Assembly (NCBI GenBank): GCA_036509215.1
Contig: DATCGA010000337.1
Coordinates: 1 to 8,672 of the forward strand
Direction: 5' to 3'
From: Trebonia sp036509215
GTDB taxonomy: Bacteria; Actinomycetota; Actinomycetes; Streptosporangiales; Streptosporangiaceae
DNA: 8,672 nucleotides
In this document: one piece after another, positions 1-6,243 of the stretch
How the letters are laid out: each line of letters begins with the position of its first letter
Position numbering within the stretch: position 1 is the first letter of the stretch
The notes under the pieces: generated by a model
Told to the model about the DNA's origin: nothing
Database searches by the model: none
Seen by the model: only the letters and a program-made list of their open reading frames with translations
Position numbers and translations under genes: made by a program

Positions 1-346
1 TGCGCAGCAGGTGGCGGACGATCGCGCCCGGCGCGGCCAGGTACAGCGCGCAGCTCACCCAGGCCACGATCGCGTCGGTGTGGAACTGGTGGTCGACGAT
101 CAGGCTCACGATCGCCGCCAGCGCGGCCATCCCGAGCGCGATGTTGGCGAACACCAGCGCCGAGCGCCGCGCTCGGGCTGCCCGGAGCGTCACCCAGACG
201 ACGCCGATCTGGACGGCCACGATCAGCGAGGTCGCCCACGCCTCGGTCAGCGCGGTCGACAGGGCGTAGGTCACCAGGATGAGCAGCAGCACCAGGGCGT
301 AGCTATCCGGCGCGTACAGGGCCCTCAGCAGCCGCCAGGAAAACAT
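1..346 (-). CDS. Membrane protein, possible two-pore potassium channel family (partial, N-terminal 115 residues)
   Basis: The frame opens at ATG 346 (N-terminus MFSWRLLRALYAPDSYALVL) and stays open to the window edge, so the C-terminal part is missing. I see three or four hydrophobic stretches in the visible 115 residues, at about residues 17-32, 38-51, 65-83 and 90-105, separated by short arginine-rich loops. The pattern ending in LYLAAPGAIVRHLLR resembles the N-terminal part of actinobacterial ion-channel proteins that carry a pore loop (TxGYG) further on. The pore would lie beyond the window, so this function rests on recalled family resemblance. The start lies 20 nt past the egtD stop with only a poor AGG next to the ATG, so the gene may be co-transcribed with the egt operon. 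The competing ATG at 354 closes after nine codons. Confidence 0.6.
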   Translation of the reverse strand, partial: MFSWRLLRALYAPDSYALVLLLILVTYALSTALTEAWATSLIVAVQIGVVWVTLRAARARRSALVFANIALGMAALAAIVSLIVDHQFHTDAIVAWVSCALYLAAPGAIVRHLLR

Positions 347-366
347 CCTGACATGGTAGACCGGGG

Positions 367-1374
367 TCAGGCCGGCACGGAGAGCGACAGCCCGAACCGC
401 TCGTTCGGGTCAGTCCACCAGGCCCGCATGGCCAGGCCGGCCGCCGCCAGCTCGGCCTCGACCCCGGATCGCCGGAACTTGGCCGACACCTCGGTGCGCA
501 TCTCCTCGCCGACCGCAAACCGCACGTCCAGGTCAAGGTCCCGCACCCGCGCCCGCTGCTGCGCGGTCGAGCGCAGCCGCATCTCGATCCACTCGTTGGC
601 CGGGTCCCAGACCGCCACATGCTCGAACGCGTCCAGGTCGAAGTCCGCGCCGAGCTCGGCGTTGAGGACCGCGAGCACGTTCTTGTTGAACGCGGCGGTC
701 ACCCCGGCCGAGTCGTCGTAGGCGGCTACTAGCACCCGGACGTCCTTGACGAGGTCGGTGCCGAGCAGGAAGGAGTCGCCCGGCCGGAGGCTCGCGCGGA
801 CCCGCCGCAGGAAGGCGGCGCGCTCGGCGGGCACCATGTTGCCGATCGTAGAGCCGAGGAACGCCACCAGTCGCGGCCCGGCCCCGGCGTCGTTCGCGCC
901 CGCGGACCCCGCGCCCGCCTCAGCCGACGGCTCGAGCCCGAGGTACTTCTCGAAGTCCGATACGACCGCGTGCACCGCGAGCCCGGGGTAGTCGACGGCC
1001 AGCGCCTCCTCGGCCAGCGCCAGCGCCGACTCGCTGACGTCGACCGGCACGTAGGCCTCGAGCGTGCCCGCTGCGCGCAGCGCCGACAGCAGCAGCCGGG
1101 TCTTCTCTGACGACCCGGAGCCGAGCTCGACCAGCACCCGCGCCCGGGACAGCTCGGCGATCTCGGTCGCCGCCGCGCGCAGGATCGACCGCTCGGCGCG
1201 GGTCGGGTAGTACTCGGGCAGCTCGGTGATCTTCTCGAACAGCGCGCTCCCCTGCGCGTCGTAGAACCACTTCGGCGGCAGTGACTTCGGCGTCGCGGTC
1301 AGCCCGGCCAGCGCGTCGGCGCGGAGCGACGCGGCGCGGTAGTCGGGCGGCAGCCGGTATTCGATGGAGGTCAT
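367..1374 (-). CDS. egtD: EgtD, L-histidine N-alpha-trimethyltransferase
   Basis: This cytoplasmic SAM-dependent enzyme methylates histidine three times to give hercynine, the backbone of ergothioneine. The 335-residue protein has the SAM glycine motif ELGSGSS (84-90) and SDFE (139-142). From memory of the Mycobacterium smegmatis enzyme, Tyr56 and Gly86 fall at the same numbers here. Asn179, Tyr219, Met265, Glu295 and Ser297 match the known Asn166, Tyr206, Met252, Glu282 and Ser284 with a constant shift of 13. That shift is explained by an Ala/Gly-rich insert at about residues 149-166. The histidine-binding residues are therefore all present. The ATG start overlaps the egtC stop as ATGA, and an AAAGGA Shine-Dalgarno lies 10 nt upstream, inside the egtC tail. 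It is the last recognisable egt gene of the operon. Confidence 0.96.
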   Translation of the reverse strand: MTSIEYRLPPDYRAASLRADALAGLTATPKSLPPKWFYDAQGSALFEKITELPEYYPTRAERSILRAAATEIAELSRARVLVELGSGSSEKTRLLLSALRAAGTLEAYVPVDVSESALALAEEALAVDYPGLAVHAVVSDFEKYLGLEPSAEAGAGSAGANDAGAGPRLVAFLGSTIGNMVPAERAAFLRRVRASLRPGDSFLLGTDLVKDVRVLVAAYDDSAGVTAAFNKNVLAVLNAELGADFDLDAFEHVAVWDPANEWIEMRLRSTAQQRARVRDLDLDVRFAVGEEMRTEVSAKFRRSGVEAELAAAGLAMRAWWTDPNERFGLSLSVPA

Positions 1375-2231
1375 CGGGTCACGATCCTTTCGTTACTGAC
1401 GTCGTTGTCGGTACGGCCGACGCGGTCGGCGCGGTTGGCGTGATGAGCATGGTGCGCCCGGTGGGCGCGGTTGGCGGCGGTGAAGACGGGGATGTCGGCC
1501 GCCAGCGGGCGCACGCTGACCAGGGACGGGGTCGCCGTCAGCGAGTGCCGGTCCGGGACCTCGGTCCACCCCGGCTGGTCGTCGCCCGGCTCGGACGCGA
1601 CCACCACGGACCGGCCGGACCGGCGGTACCAGAGAGTCTCGCCCCAGGCGGTGGCCGCGATCGACGTTCCGTCGGTGACCAGGAAGTTGAACCGGCCGGT
1701 GCCGCCGCCCGCCTCGATGGCGGTGATGACCGCGGCCAGGGCGGTGTCCATGGTGGCCCCGGCCTGGAGCCACTCAAGCACCAGCTGCCACAGGAAGGCG
1801 GAATCGACCATGGCCTCGAGCGAGAGCAGCGTCCGGGCGGCCGGCGCGTGCGCGGCGGCCGAGTCCGGCCAGCCGTCCAGCCGGCCGTTATGGCTGAAGA
1901 GCCACTGATCGGAGGCGAACGGCGCCGCCGCCTGGTCGCCCGCCGCCGTGCGCGGGCTGGCGTCGCGGACCGACGCCAGCACCGCGGTCGACCGGGTGAC
2001 CCGGGCGAGGTCCGGCAGCGACGGGTCGCCCCAGATCGGAAGCCCGCGCCGGTACCGGGCCGGCACCGGGTCGCCCTCGGCGTACCAGCCGATGCCGAAC
2101 CCGTCGGCGTTGACCGTCCCGTGCCGCTGCCGCCTCGGCTCCCACGCCTGCCGGTAGAGCCCGTGCGGCGGGTCGATCAGCACCGACCGCAGCGTGGCGG
2201 GCGGCCCGAGGTAGGCCAGGTGACGGCACAT
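1371..2231 (-). CDS. egtC: EgtC, gamma-glutamyl-hercynylcysteine sulfoxide amidohydrolase
   Basis: EgtC is a class-II (Ntn-type) glutamine amidotransferase-like hydrolase. It removes glutamate from gamma-glutamyl-hercynylcysteine sulfoxide made by EgtB. The 286-residue protein starts MCRHLAYLG, so Cys2 becomes the N-terminal nucleophile after Met removal. This fixes the start at ATG 2231 even though the frame is open further upstream. Other family marks are NADGFGIGWY (41-50), SVRDASP (87-93) and FSHNGRLDGW (112-121). A GGAG lies 8 nt before the ATG, and the start overlaps the egtB stop as TGATG. The mycobacterial enzyme is about 227 residues as I recall it. Here the conserved part ends near residue 250, and a 35-residue His/Ala/Asn/Arg-rich tail follows. 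The tail contains a degenerate 12-residue repeat and also carries the egtD ribosome site. Confidence 0.95.
   Translation of the reverse strand: MCRHLAYLGPPATLRSVLIDPPHGLYRQAWEPRRQRHGTVNADGFGIGWYAEGDPVPARYRRGLPIWGDPSLPDLARVTRSTAVLASVRDASPRTAAGDQAAAPFASDQWLFSHNGRLDGWPDSAAAHAPAARTLLSLEAMVDSAFLWQLVLEWLQAGATMDTALAAVITAIEAGGGTGRFNFLVTDGTSIAATAWGETLWYRRSGRSVVVASEPGDDQPGWTEVPDRHSLTATPSLVSVRPLAADIPVFTAANRAHRAHHAHHANRADRVGRTDNDVSNERIVTR
1428..1476 (-). repeat. In-frame degenerate tandem repeat in the egtC 3' end
   Basis: The 13-mer GGCGCGGTTGGCG occurs at 1428-1440 and again at 1464-1476 on the plus strand. The two copies are exactly 36 bases apart, so they stay in the same reading frame. On the coding strand they encode the starts of two 12-residue units, ANRAHRAHHAHH (EgtC residues 253-264) and ANRADRVGRTDN (265-276). 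The second halves have diverged. This looks like an old 36-bp tandem duplication that lengthened EgtC. It could also be simple low-complexity drift in a GC-rich linker. Confidence 0.6.
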
Positions 2232-3610
2232 CAGGCGGTCTCCGGCGCGAAGCCGGCGGAGTCGTGCCGCGCCGAGCGCGCGGTGTCCGCAGGGGCGGAC
2301 CGCGCGGTCCGGAAGCCGGCGAAGATCTGCCGCCTGATCGGGTAGTCCCAGTTCCTGAACGTGCCCCGGCAGGCGACCGTGGAGACGCCGAACGCGCCGC
2401 CGCGTAGCACCTTGTACTCGGGCCCGAAGAACACTTCCGAGTACTCCTTGTACGGCCACGCCACGAACCCCGGGTAGGGCCGGAAGTCCGAGCTCGTCCA
2501 CTCCCACACGTCGCCGATCAGCTGGCGCGCCCCACTCGGGGCGGCGCCGGCCGGGTAGCTGCCCGCCGGGGCCGGCCGCAGATGGCGCTGGCCGAGGTTG
2601 GCCAGCTCGGGCGACCAGGGCGCGTCGCCCCAGGGGTAGCGCCGGGAGCGCCCGGCGGCCGGGTCATGGCGGGCCGCCTTCTCCCACTCCGCCTCGGTCG
2701 GCAGCCGCCGCCCGGCCCACCGCGCGTAGGCGTCGGCCTCGTACCAGCAGACGTGCATGACCGGCTCGTCCGGCGCGATCGGCTCCGCCCGGCCGAACGC
2801 GACCCGAACCCACTGGCCCTCCCAGCGCCAGAACAGCGGCGCCGTCAGCTCCGCCCGCTGCCGGTGGGCCCAGCCCTCGGCGGTCCAGAAGCGTGGGTCG
2901 TCGTAGCCGCCGTCGGCGATGAACTCGGCGTAGGCCGCGTTGATGACCGGCGCGGTGTCCAGGTAGAACCCGGCCACCTCGACCTCGTGCGCGGGCCGCT
3001 CGTTGTCGAGCGCCCACGGCTCGCTCGAGGTGCCCATCGTGAACGGGCCGCCCGGCACGAGCACCTCGGCCGGCAGCGCGGCCGCGTCGGCCGGCGCGGG
3101 CGGCGGCGGCGGCGCCGACAGCACCGGCGGGCCGACCCGGAGCTGGTGGGTGGCGAGCATGGTCTCGTCGTGCTGCACCTCGTGCTGGGCGACCATCCCG
3201 AACGCGAACGCGTTGGCGGTCAGCGACTCGCCGAACGGGGCGGGCGGGCCGCCCAGCCGGGTCCGGTCGATGAGGTCGAGTACCCGGCCCCGGACCTCAT
3301 GCCCGTAGTCGCGCGCCTCCTCCGGCGCGAGCAGCGGAAGCGCGGGCCGCGCCGCCCGCGGGTGCTCGAACGCGTCGTAGAGCGGGTCGATCTCCGGGTG
3401 CAGCGGGTCGCGCCCGCCGACCTCCCGCAGCAGCCACAGCTCCTCCTGGTTGGCGATGTGGGCCAGGTCCCAGACCAGCGGCGACATCAGCGGCGAGTGC
3501 TGCTTGACCAGGTCCGCCTCGTCGACCGCGCTGGTCAGGGCGGTGGTGCGAGCGCGGGCCGCGATCAGCTCGGCGGCGATGCGCTCCTGCAGCGCGTCGT
3601 TCTCGGTCAC
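2231..3610 (-). CDS. egtB: EgtB, ergothioneine sulfoxide synthase (non-heme iron)
   Basis: This iron- and oxygen-dependent enzyme forms the C-S bond between hercynine and gamma-glutamylcysteine and oxidises the sulfur. The 459-residue protein has an N-terminal DinB-like helical domain. Its three iron-ligand histidines are His51 (DLAHIANQEE) and His143/His147 (QHEVQHDE). A proline-rich linker follows (about 161-175), then a C-terminal FGE-sulfatase-type domain from about 180 (VPGGPFTMGT; RRLPTEAEWEKAAR; GDVWEWTSSDF; FRNWDYPIRRQIFAGFR). From memory of the Mycolicibacterium thermoresistibile enzyme, Arg85, Asp422 and Arg426 correspond to its gamma-glutamylcysteine-binding Arg87, Asp416 and Arg420, and Tyr379 to its Tyr377. 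I chose the GTG start at 3610 because GGAGGA lies 6 nt upstream and the start overlaps the egtA stop as GTGA. The ATG at 3643 would add 11 residues from inside egtA and has no such site. Confidence 0.96.
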   Translation of the reverse strand: MTENDALQERIAAELIAARARTTALTSAVDEADLVKQHSPLMSPLVWDLAHIANQEELWLLREVGGRDPLHPEIDPLYDAFEHPRAARPALPLLAPEEARDYGHEVRGRVLDLIDRTRLGGPPAPFGESLTANAFAFGMVAQHEVQHDETMLATHQLRVGPPVLSAPPPPPAPADAAALPAEVLVPGGPFTMGTSSEPWALDNERPAHEVEVAGFYLDTAPVINAAYAEFIADGGYDDPRFWTAEGWAHRQRAELTAPLFWRWEGQWVRVAFGRAEPIAPDEPVMHVCWYEADAYARWAGRRLPTEAEWEKAARHDPAAGRSRRYPWGDAPWSPELANLGQRHLRPAPAGSYPAGAAPSGARQLIGDVWEWTSSDFRPYPGFVAWPYKEYSEVFFGPEYKVLRGGAFGVSTVACRGTFRNWDYPIRRQIFAGFRTARSAPADTARSARHDSAGFAPETA

Positions 3611-4911
3611 GGGGATTCCTCCAGTAGGTCGTCCGCTGGACATCGGTTCCTGCCGACATAGTGTTCGATGAAGTCGTCAACCGCCGCGGTGATCGGCGCC
3701 GGGACCGCCATTCGGCCGAGCGCCGACCTGGCCGCCGCGAAGCACTCCCGGCTGGCCTCGGCGATGGCTGGGTCAGCCGGCCCGAGCCGGGCCGCGCGCG
3801 GCCACGGGTTCCCGTCCGGCTGGCCAGCCGGCCACTCGCCAGCCGGCGAATGGCCCGCCCACAGCCGCTCGACCGCCGCCAGCGCATCGTCGCCCGCCCG
3901 CTCGTCGCCGAACAGCGCGCTGACCACCGCCAGCGGCACGATCCAGCCATCGCCGGGCTGCGCGTCGATCATCCGCAGCTCGAGGTGCCCGTGCGGCCGA
4001 ACCGGCGGGAACAGCGTGGACAGGTGATAATCCAGGTCGCCGGTGGTGGGCGGTCGCATCCGGTCGGCGGCGTCGCCGCGGACCCAGTCCCTGAGCGTCA
4101 GCCCGGCCGGCGCCGACCAGTCGGCCGATCCCTCGCTGCGGACGCACATCAGCTGGGCGTCGAGCGCGTACCGAGCCCACGCCTCGCGCAGGTCTGGAAC
4201 GAGCGTCGGCGGCCGGGTCCGGCCGGGGTCCATCCGCGACCAGACCTGCTGTCTGGACGACAGCCAGCCGGTCGGCCGCCCGGCCCGGAGCGGTGAGTTC
4301 GCGAACGCGGCGACGAGCACCGGGCCGATGGCGTGCAGCAGCCGCCACCGGTGACGGTAGCCGCCGGTGCCGTCGGAGTCATCGCCCGCGTCCAGGCAGA
4401 CCTGGATCGAGGCGGTGGTGCACATCATCTGGCGGCCCCACGGGCCGCTCCGGTCGAAGAACGCCTCCATGGCCGCGTATCTCGGCAATTCGAGCACGCG
4501 GCGCGGCGGGCGCAGCGGGTCGAGGCCGAATCCGGCGAGCTCAAGGCCGGCTGCGCCGGCTGCCGCGCGCAGCGCGGCGAGGTCGTCGACGGTGGCGCGC
4601 ACACAGTCGGCGATCGAGTCGGCCGGCAGCGAGCTGAGCTCAAGCTGCCCGCCGGGCTCGGTGGTCAGCGGGGCCCCGGACGGCAGCACCCCCGGGTAGG
4701 AGCTGGTCGGAAGCCCGGGCGAGGCGGCGAAGCCGGACATGGCATCCGTGATCCGTTCCGCCGACACGCCAATGGCGGGATCGCGCGCGTCGCGTACCAG
4801 CCATTCAATCTCGATGCCGACCCGCCGCGGCGGCCCGGTCTTCAGGCAGATGCCGTGGATGTGCTCGGCCGCCGCCTGCTCATCGATCTTTCCCTCATAG
4901 ACGATCGTCAT
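3607..4911 (-). CDS. egtA: EgtA, glutamate-cysteine ligase
   Basis: EgtA joins glutamate to cysteine with ATP to give gamma-glutamylcysteine, the sulfur donor that EgtB uses. The 434-residue protein belongs to the GCS2-type ligases. Visible marks are the Glu-rich metal/ATP strand GIEIEWLV (32-39), TTEPGGQLELSS (83-94), MMCTTASIQVCLD (162-174) and HGHLELRMIDAQPGDGW (307-323). The ATG at 4911 is the only convincing start. GGTGA lies four bases upstream and could pair with 16S rRNA. The same bases also read TATGGT followed by six bases, which could be a -10 box for a leaderless transcript. The ATG overlaps the stop of a 54-codon upstream frame as ATGA, the same kind of junction seen within the egt operon. 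The 3' end overlaps egtB by four bases. Confidence 0.95.
   Translation of the reverse strand: MTIVYEGKIDEQAAAEHIHGICLKTGPPRRVGIEIEWLVRDARDPAIGVSAERITDAMSGFAASPGLPTSSYPGVLPSGAPLTTEPGGQLELSSLPADSIADCVRATVDDLAALRAAAGAAGLELAGFGLDPLRPPRRVLELPRYAAMEAFFDRSGPWGRQMMCTTASIQVCLDAGDDSDGTGGYRHRWRLLHAIGPVLVAAFANSPLRAGRPTGWLSSRQQVWSRMDPGRTRPPTLVPDLREAWARYALDAQLMCVRSEGSADWSAPAGLTLRDWVRGDAADRMRPPTTGDLDYHLSTLFPPVRPHGHLELRMIDAQPGDGWIVPLAVVSALFGDERAGDDALAAVERLWAGHSPAGEWPAGQPDGNPWPRAARLGPADPAIAEASRECFAAARSALGRMAVPAPITAAVDDFIEHYVGRNRCPADDLLEESP
3617..3622 (-). promoter_or_regulatory. Ribosome binding site that fixes the egtB start
   Basis: GGAGGA on the minus strand, followed by ATCCCC and then GTG at 3610. It is the strongest Shine-Dalgarno sequence in the window and lies inside the last codons of egtA. 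It supports coupled translation from the GTGA overlap rather than from the in-frame ATG at 3643. Confidence 0.85.
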
Positions 4912-5072
4912 GGTTTCACCATATTCACGGCCACTGACATTCCGGCCGCCGAGCCGGCCGAGGCGGCCGCGCGGGCCAGCGTCTCGAGGGCGGCCCAGGC
5001 AACGCCGACCCTGCCGGACGACGACCTCTCGTCCGGCCTGCGAAGATCCCCGTTCGGGTCATCGACACACAT
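4908..5072 (-). CDS. Candidate small ORF (54 codons) coupled to egtA; unrecognised
   Basis: Reading the minus strand of the selD-egtA spacer gives an open frame from ATG 5072 to TGA 4908. It begins MCVDDPNGDLRRPDE and ends MSVAVNMVKP. Its stop shares ATGA with the egtA start, the same arrangement used inside the egt operon. About four fifths of its codons end in G or C. I do not recognise the protein: the first half is charged and the middle is an Ala-rich probable helix. There is one cysteine, at position 2, so it is not a poly-cysteine attenuator peptide. No good Shine-Dalgarno precedes it, but TAGAGT at 5085-5090 could be a -10 box that would start the RNA only a few bases before the ATG. 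It may be a leader peptide, a real small protein or chance. Confidence 0.35.
   Translation of the reverse strand: MCVDDPNGDLRRPDERSSSGRVGVAWAALETLARAAASAGSAAGMSVAVNMVKP
4912..4923 (-). promoter_or_regulatory. Start-proximal element of egtA (shared with selD)
   Basis: TATGGTGAAACC lies directly before the egtA ATG. Ten of its 12 bases match TACGGTGTAACC before the selD start. It can be read as a TAnnnT -10 box six bases from the ATG (leaderless RNA), or as a GGTG Shine-Dalgarno core. The sequence does not decide between them. It also lies inside the end of the upstream 54-codon frame. Confidence 0.35.
4943..4969. repeat. Inverted repeat (8-bp stem) upstream of egtA
   Basis: CGGCCGCC at 4943-4950 and GGCGGCCG at 4962-4969 are perfect inverted arms around an 11-base GC-rich loop, ending about 30 bases before the egtA start. 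In RNA from an upstream promoter it would form a stable leader hairpin. GC-only palindromes are common in such genomes, so this may carry no function. Confidence 0.4.
5013..5037. repeat. Perfect 9-bp inverted repeat in the selD-egtA spacer
   Basis: GCCGGACGA (5013-5021) and TCGTCCGGC (5029-5037) pair perfectly around a 7-base loop. The repeat lies about 140 bases past the selD stop and inside the candidate 54-codon frame. No T-run follows on either strand, so it is not a classical intrinsic terminator. It could be a U-tract-less terminator for selD, an attenuator for egt, or an operator. Confidence 0.5.
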
Positions 5073-5084
5073 TTGTTACACGCC

Positions 5085-5090
5085 ACTCTA
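5085..5090 (-). promoter_or_regulatory. Candidate -10 box for the leader ORF and egt operon
   Basis: TAGAGT on the minus strand fits the actinobacterial TAnnnT -10 pattern. It sits in the most AT-rich island of the spacer (about 5060-5098), some 12 bases before ATG 5072. I see no convincing -35 box. If used, it would make the 54-codon frame the first, nearly leaderless, cistron of the operon. Confidence 0.25.
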
Positions 5091-5108
5091 TGACACGCTC
5101 GCGCGGCA

Positions 5109-5156
5109 CCCCACCGGCCCCGCCCCTACGTCCGTAGAGTCCCCGTGCCGCCCCCC
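5109..5156 (-). other. Cluster of G-tracts (possible G-quadruplex) downstream of selD
   Basis: On the minus strand, five runs of at least four Gs fall within 48 bases (plus-strand C-runs at 5109-5112, 5118-5121, 5123-5126, 5141-5144 and 5151-5156). The inner loops are one and five bases, and one loop is 14 bases. A 12-base inverted repeat, CTACG-TC-CGTAG, lies at 5126-5137 in the long loop. The cluster lies just past the selD stop, so it could stall or end selD transcription. High GC alone makes such clusters less surprising. Confidence 0.3.
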
Positions 5157-5178
5157 GGCGTTACACCTGCCAACGGAG

Positions 5179-6243
5179 TTACGGTCGGACGTCGATGTGA
5201 CCGGCCTCACCGGCGACGACCCGGCCGACCACCGCCGCCAGCACGTCGCGGCGGCCGAGCTCGGCCACCAGCGCGTCCGGGGCAGCGGTCGCGAGCAGCA
5301 GCCCGCCGGACGTCTGCGCGTCCTGCAGCAGCACCGCCACGTCGACCGGCACGGCGTCGTCCACCGACGCCCACTTCTCCAGGTAGGCCATGTTGTTGCG
5401 GGTGCCGCCGGAGACGTAGCCGGCCGAGGTGAGCTCGAGCGCGCCCGGCAGCAGCGGCACCGACGAGGCGTCGATGACCGCCGCGCAGCCGCTGGCGCGC
5501 AGCATCCGATGCAGGTGCCCGAGGAGGGAGAAGCCGGTCACATCCGTCGCCGCCGTCACACCGCAGGCGAGCGCCGCCTCGCTGGCGGCGGCGTTCAACG
5601 TTGTCATGGACAAAACGGCCGCCGCCAAGTCCGCATCGCAGGCGCCGCCGCGCTTGTGGGCGGTCGCGACCACCCCGGTGCCGATCGCCTTGGTCAGCAC
5701 CAGGGTGTCTCCGGGCCGGGCGGCGTCGATGGTGAAGATCCGGCCGGGCGCGGCCAGCCCGACGACCGCCATCCCGTACTTCGGCTCCGGGTCGTCGATC
5801 GTGTGCCCGCCCACCACCAGGCAGCCGGCCGCGGCGGCGACCGAGGCCCCGCCCCGCAGCACGTCGGCCAGCAGCGACAGCGGCAGCGTCTCGCCCGGCC
5901 AGGCGGCCAGGTTTAGCGCCATCAGCGGCCGCCCGCCCATCGCGTAGACGTCCGAAAGCGCGTTGGCGGCGGCGATCCGGCCCCAGTCGGTCGCGTCATC
6001 GACGATCGGCGTGAAGAAGTCCGTCGTGAGCACCAGCGCCCGTTCGTCGTCGAGCCGGAACACGGCCGCGTCGTCGCCCTCGGCCGCTCCAACCAGCAGG
6101 TCGCCGCCGGCGGCGCCCGCCGCCGCACCGCCGAAAACGCCCGGACCTAGCGAGACCATCAGCTCATCCAGGGCGGAAAGTGGTAGCTTGCACGCACAGC
6201 CAGCGCCGTGTGACAGAGAGGTAAGCCTAATCGGAGCGGTCAC
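5179..6243 (-). CDS. selD: SelD, selenophosphate synthetase (cysteine form)
   Basis: SelD uses ATP to turn selenide into selenophosphate, the selenium donor for selenocysteine, 2-selenouridine in tRNA and selenoneine. The 354-residue protein carries the catalytic loop HGAGCACK (12-19), with Cys16 and Lys19 equivalent to E. coli Cys17 and Lys20. Further marks are GDDAAVF (56-62), TTDFFTPIVDD (73-83), ALSDVYAMGG (95-104), GGHTIDDPEPKYG (145-157), TDVTGFSLLGHL (233-244) and DAQTSGGLL (308-316). There is no in-frame UGA, so this is not the selenocysteine form. An Ala/Gly-rich insert occurs at about 39-48. The start is GTG 6243, giving MTAPIRLTSLSHGAG, which matches the family N-terminus. No strong ribosome site precedes it. 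TACGGT seven bases upstream suggests a leaderless transcript. The gene is divergent from steA and lies upstream of the egt operon on the same strand. Confidence 0.96.
   Translation of the reverse strand: MTAPIRLTSLSHGAGCACKLPLSALDELMVSLGPGVFGGAAAGAAGGDLLVGAAEGDDAAVFRLDDERALVLTTDFFTPIVDDATDWGRIAAANALSDVYAMGGRPLMALNLAAWPGETLPLSLLADVLRGGASVAAAAGCLVVGGHTIDDPEPKYGMAVVGLAAPGRIFTIDAARPGDTLVLTKAIGTGVVATAHKRGGACDADLAAAVLSMTTLNAAASEAALACGVTAATDVTGFSLLGHLHRMLRASGCAAVIDASSVPLLPGALELTSAGYVSGGTRNNMAYLEKWASVDDAVPVDVAVLLQDAQTSGGLLLATAAPDALVAELGRRDVLAAVVGRVVAGEAGHIDVRP

Noticed and set aside
1281..2345. Long plus-strand frame opposite egtC
   Set aside because: Low-complexity Arg/Gly/Val composition with no motifs; it is the complement of a gene with clear catalytic residues.
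2232..2507. N-terminal extension of egtC upstream of ATG 2231
   Set aside because: The extra residues overlap egtB in another frame, and EgtC needs cysteine directly after the initiator methionine.
2582..3661. Long plus-strand frame opposite egtB
   Set aside because: No recognisable domain; EgtB on the other strand has its iron ligands and substrate residues intact.
4333..5916. A 527-codon open frame on the plus strand across egtA, the spacer and selD
   Set aside because: It is antisense to two clearly recognised genes, is rich in Arg/Gly/Pro/His without domain motifs, and exists because GC-rich DNA has few stop codons.
6190..6200. Possible selenocysteine UGA in the SelD catalytic loop
   Set aside because: The codon for residue 16 reads TGT (Cys), so SelD here is the cysteine form and needs no recoding.
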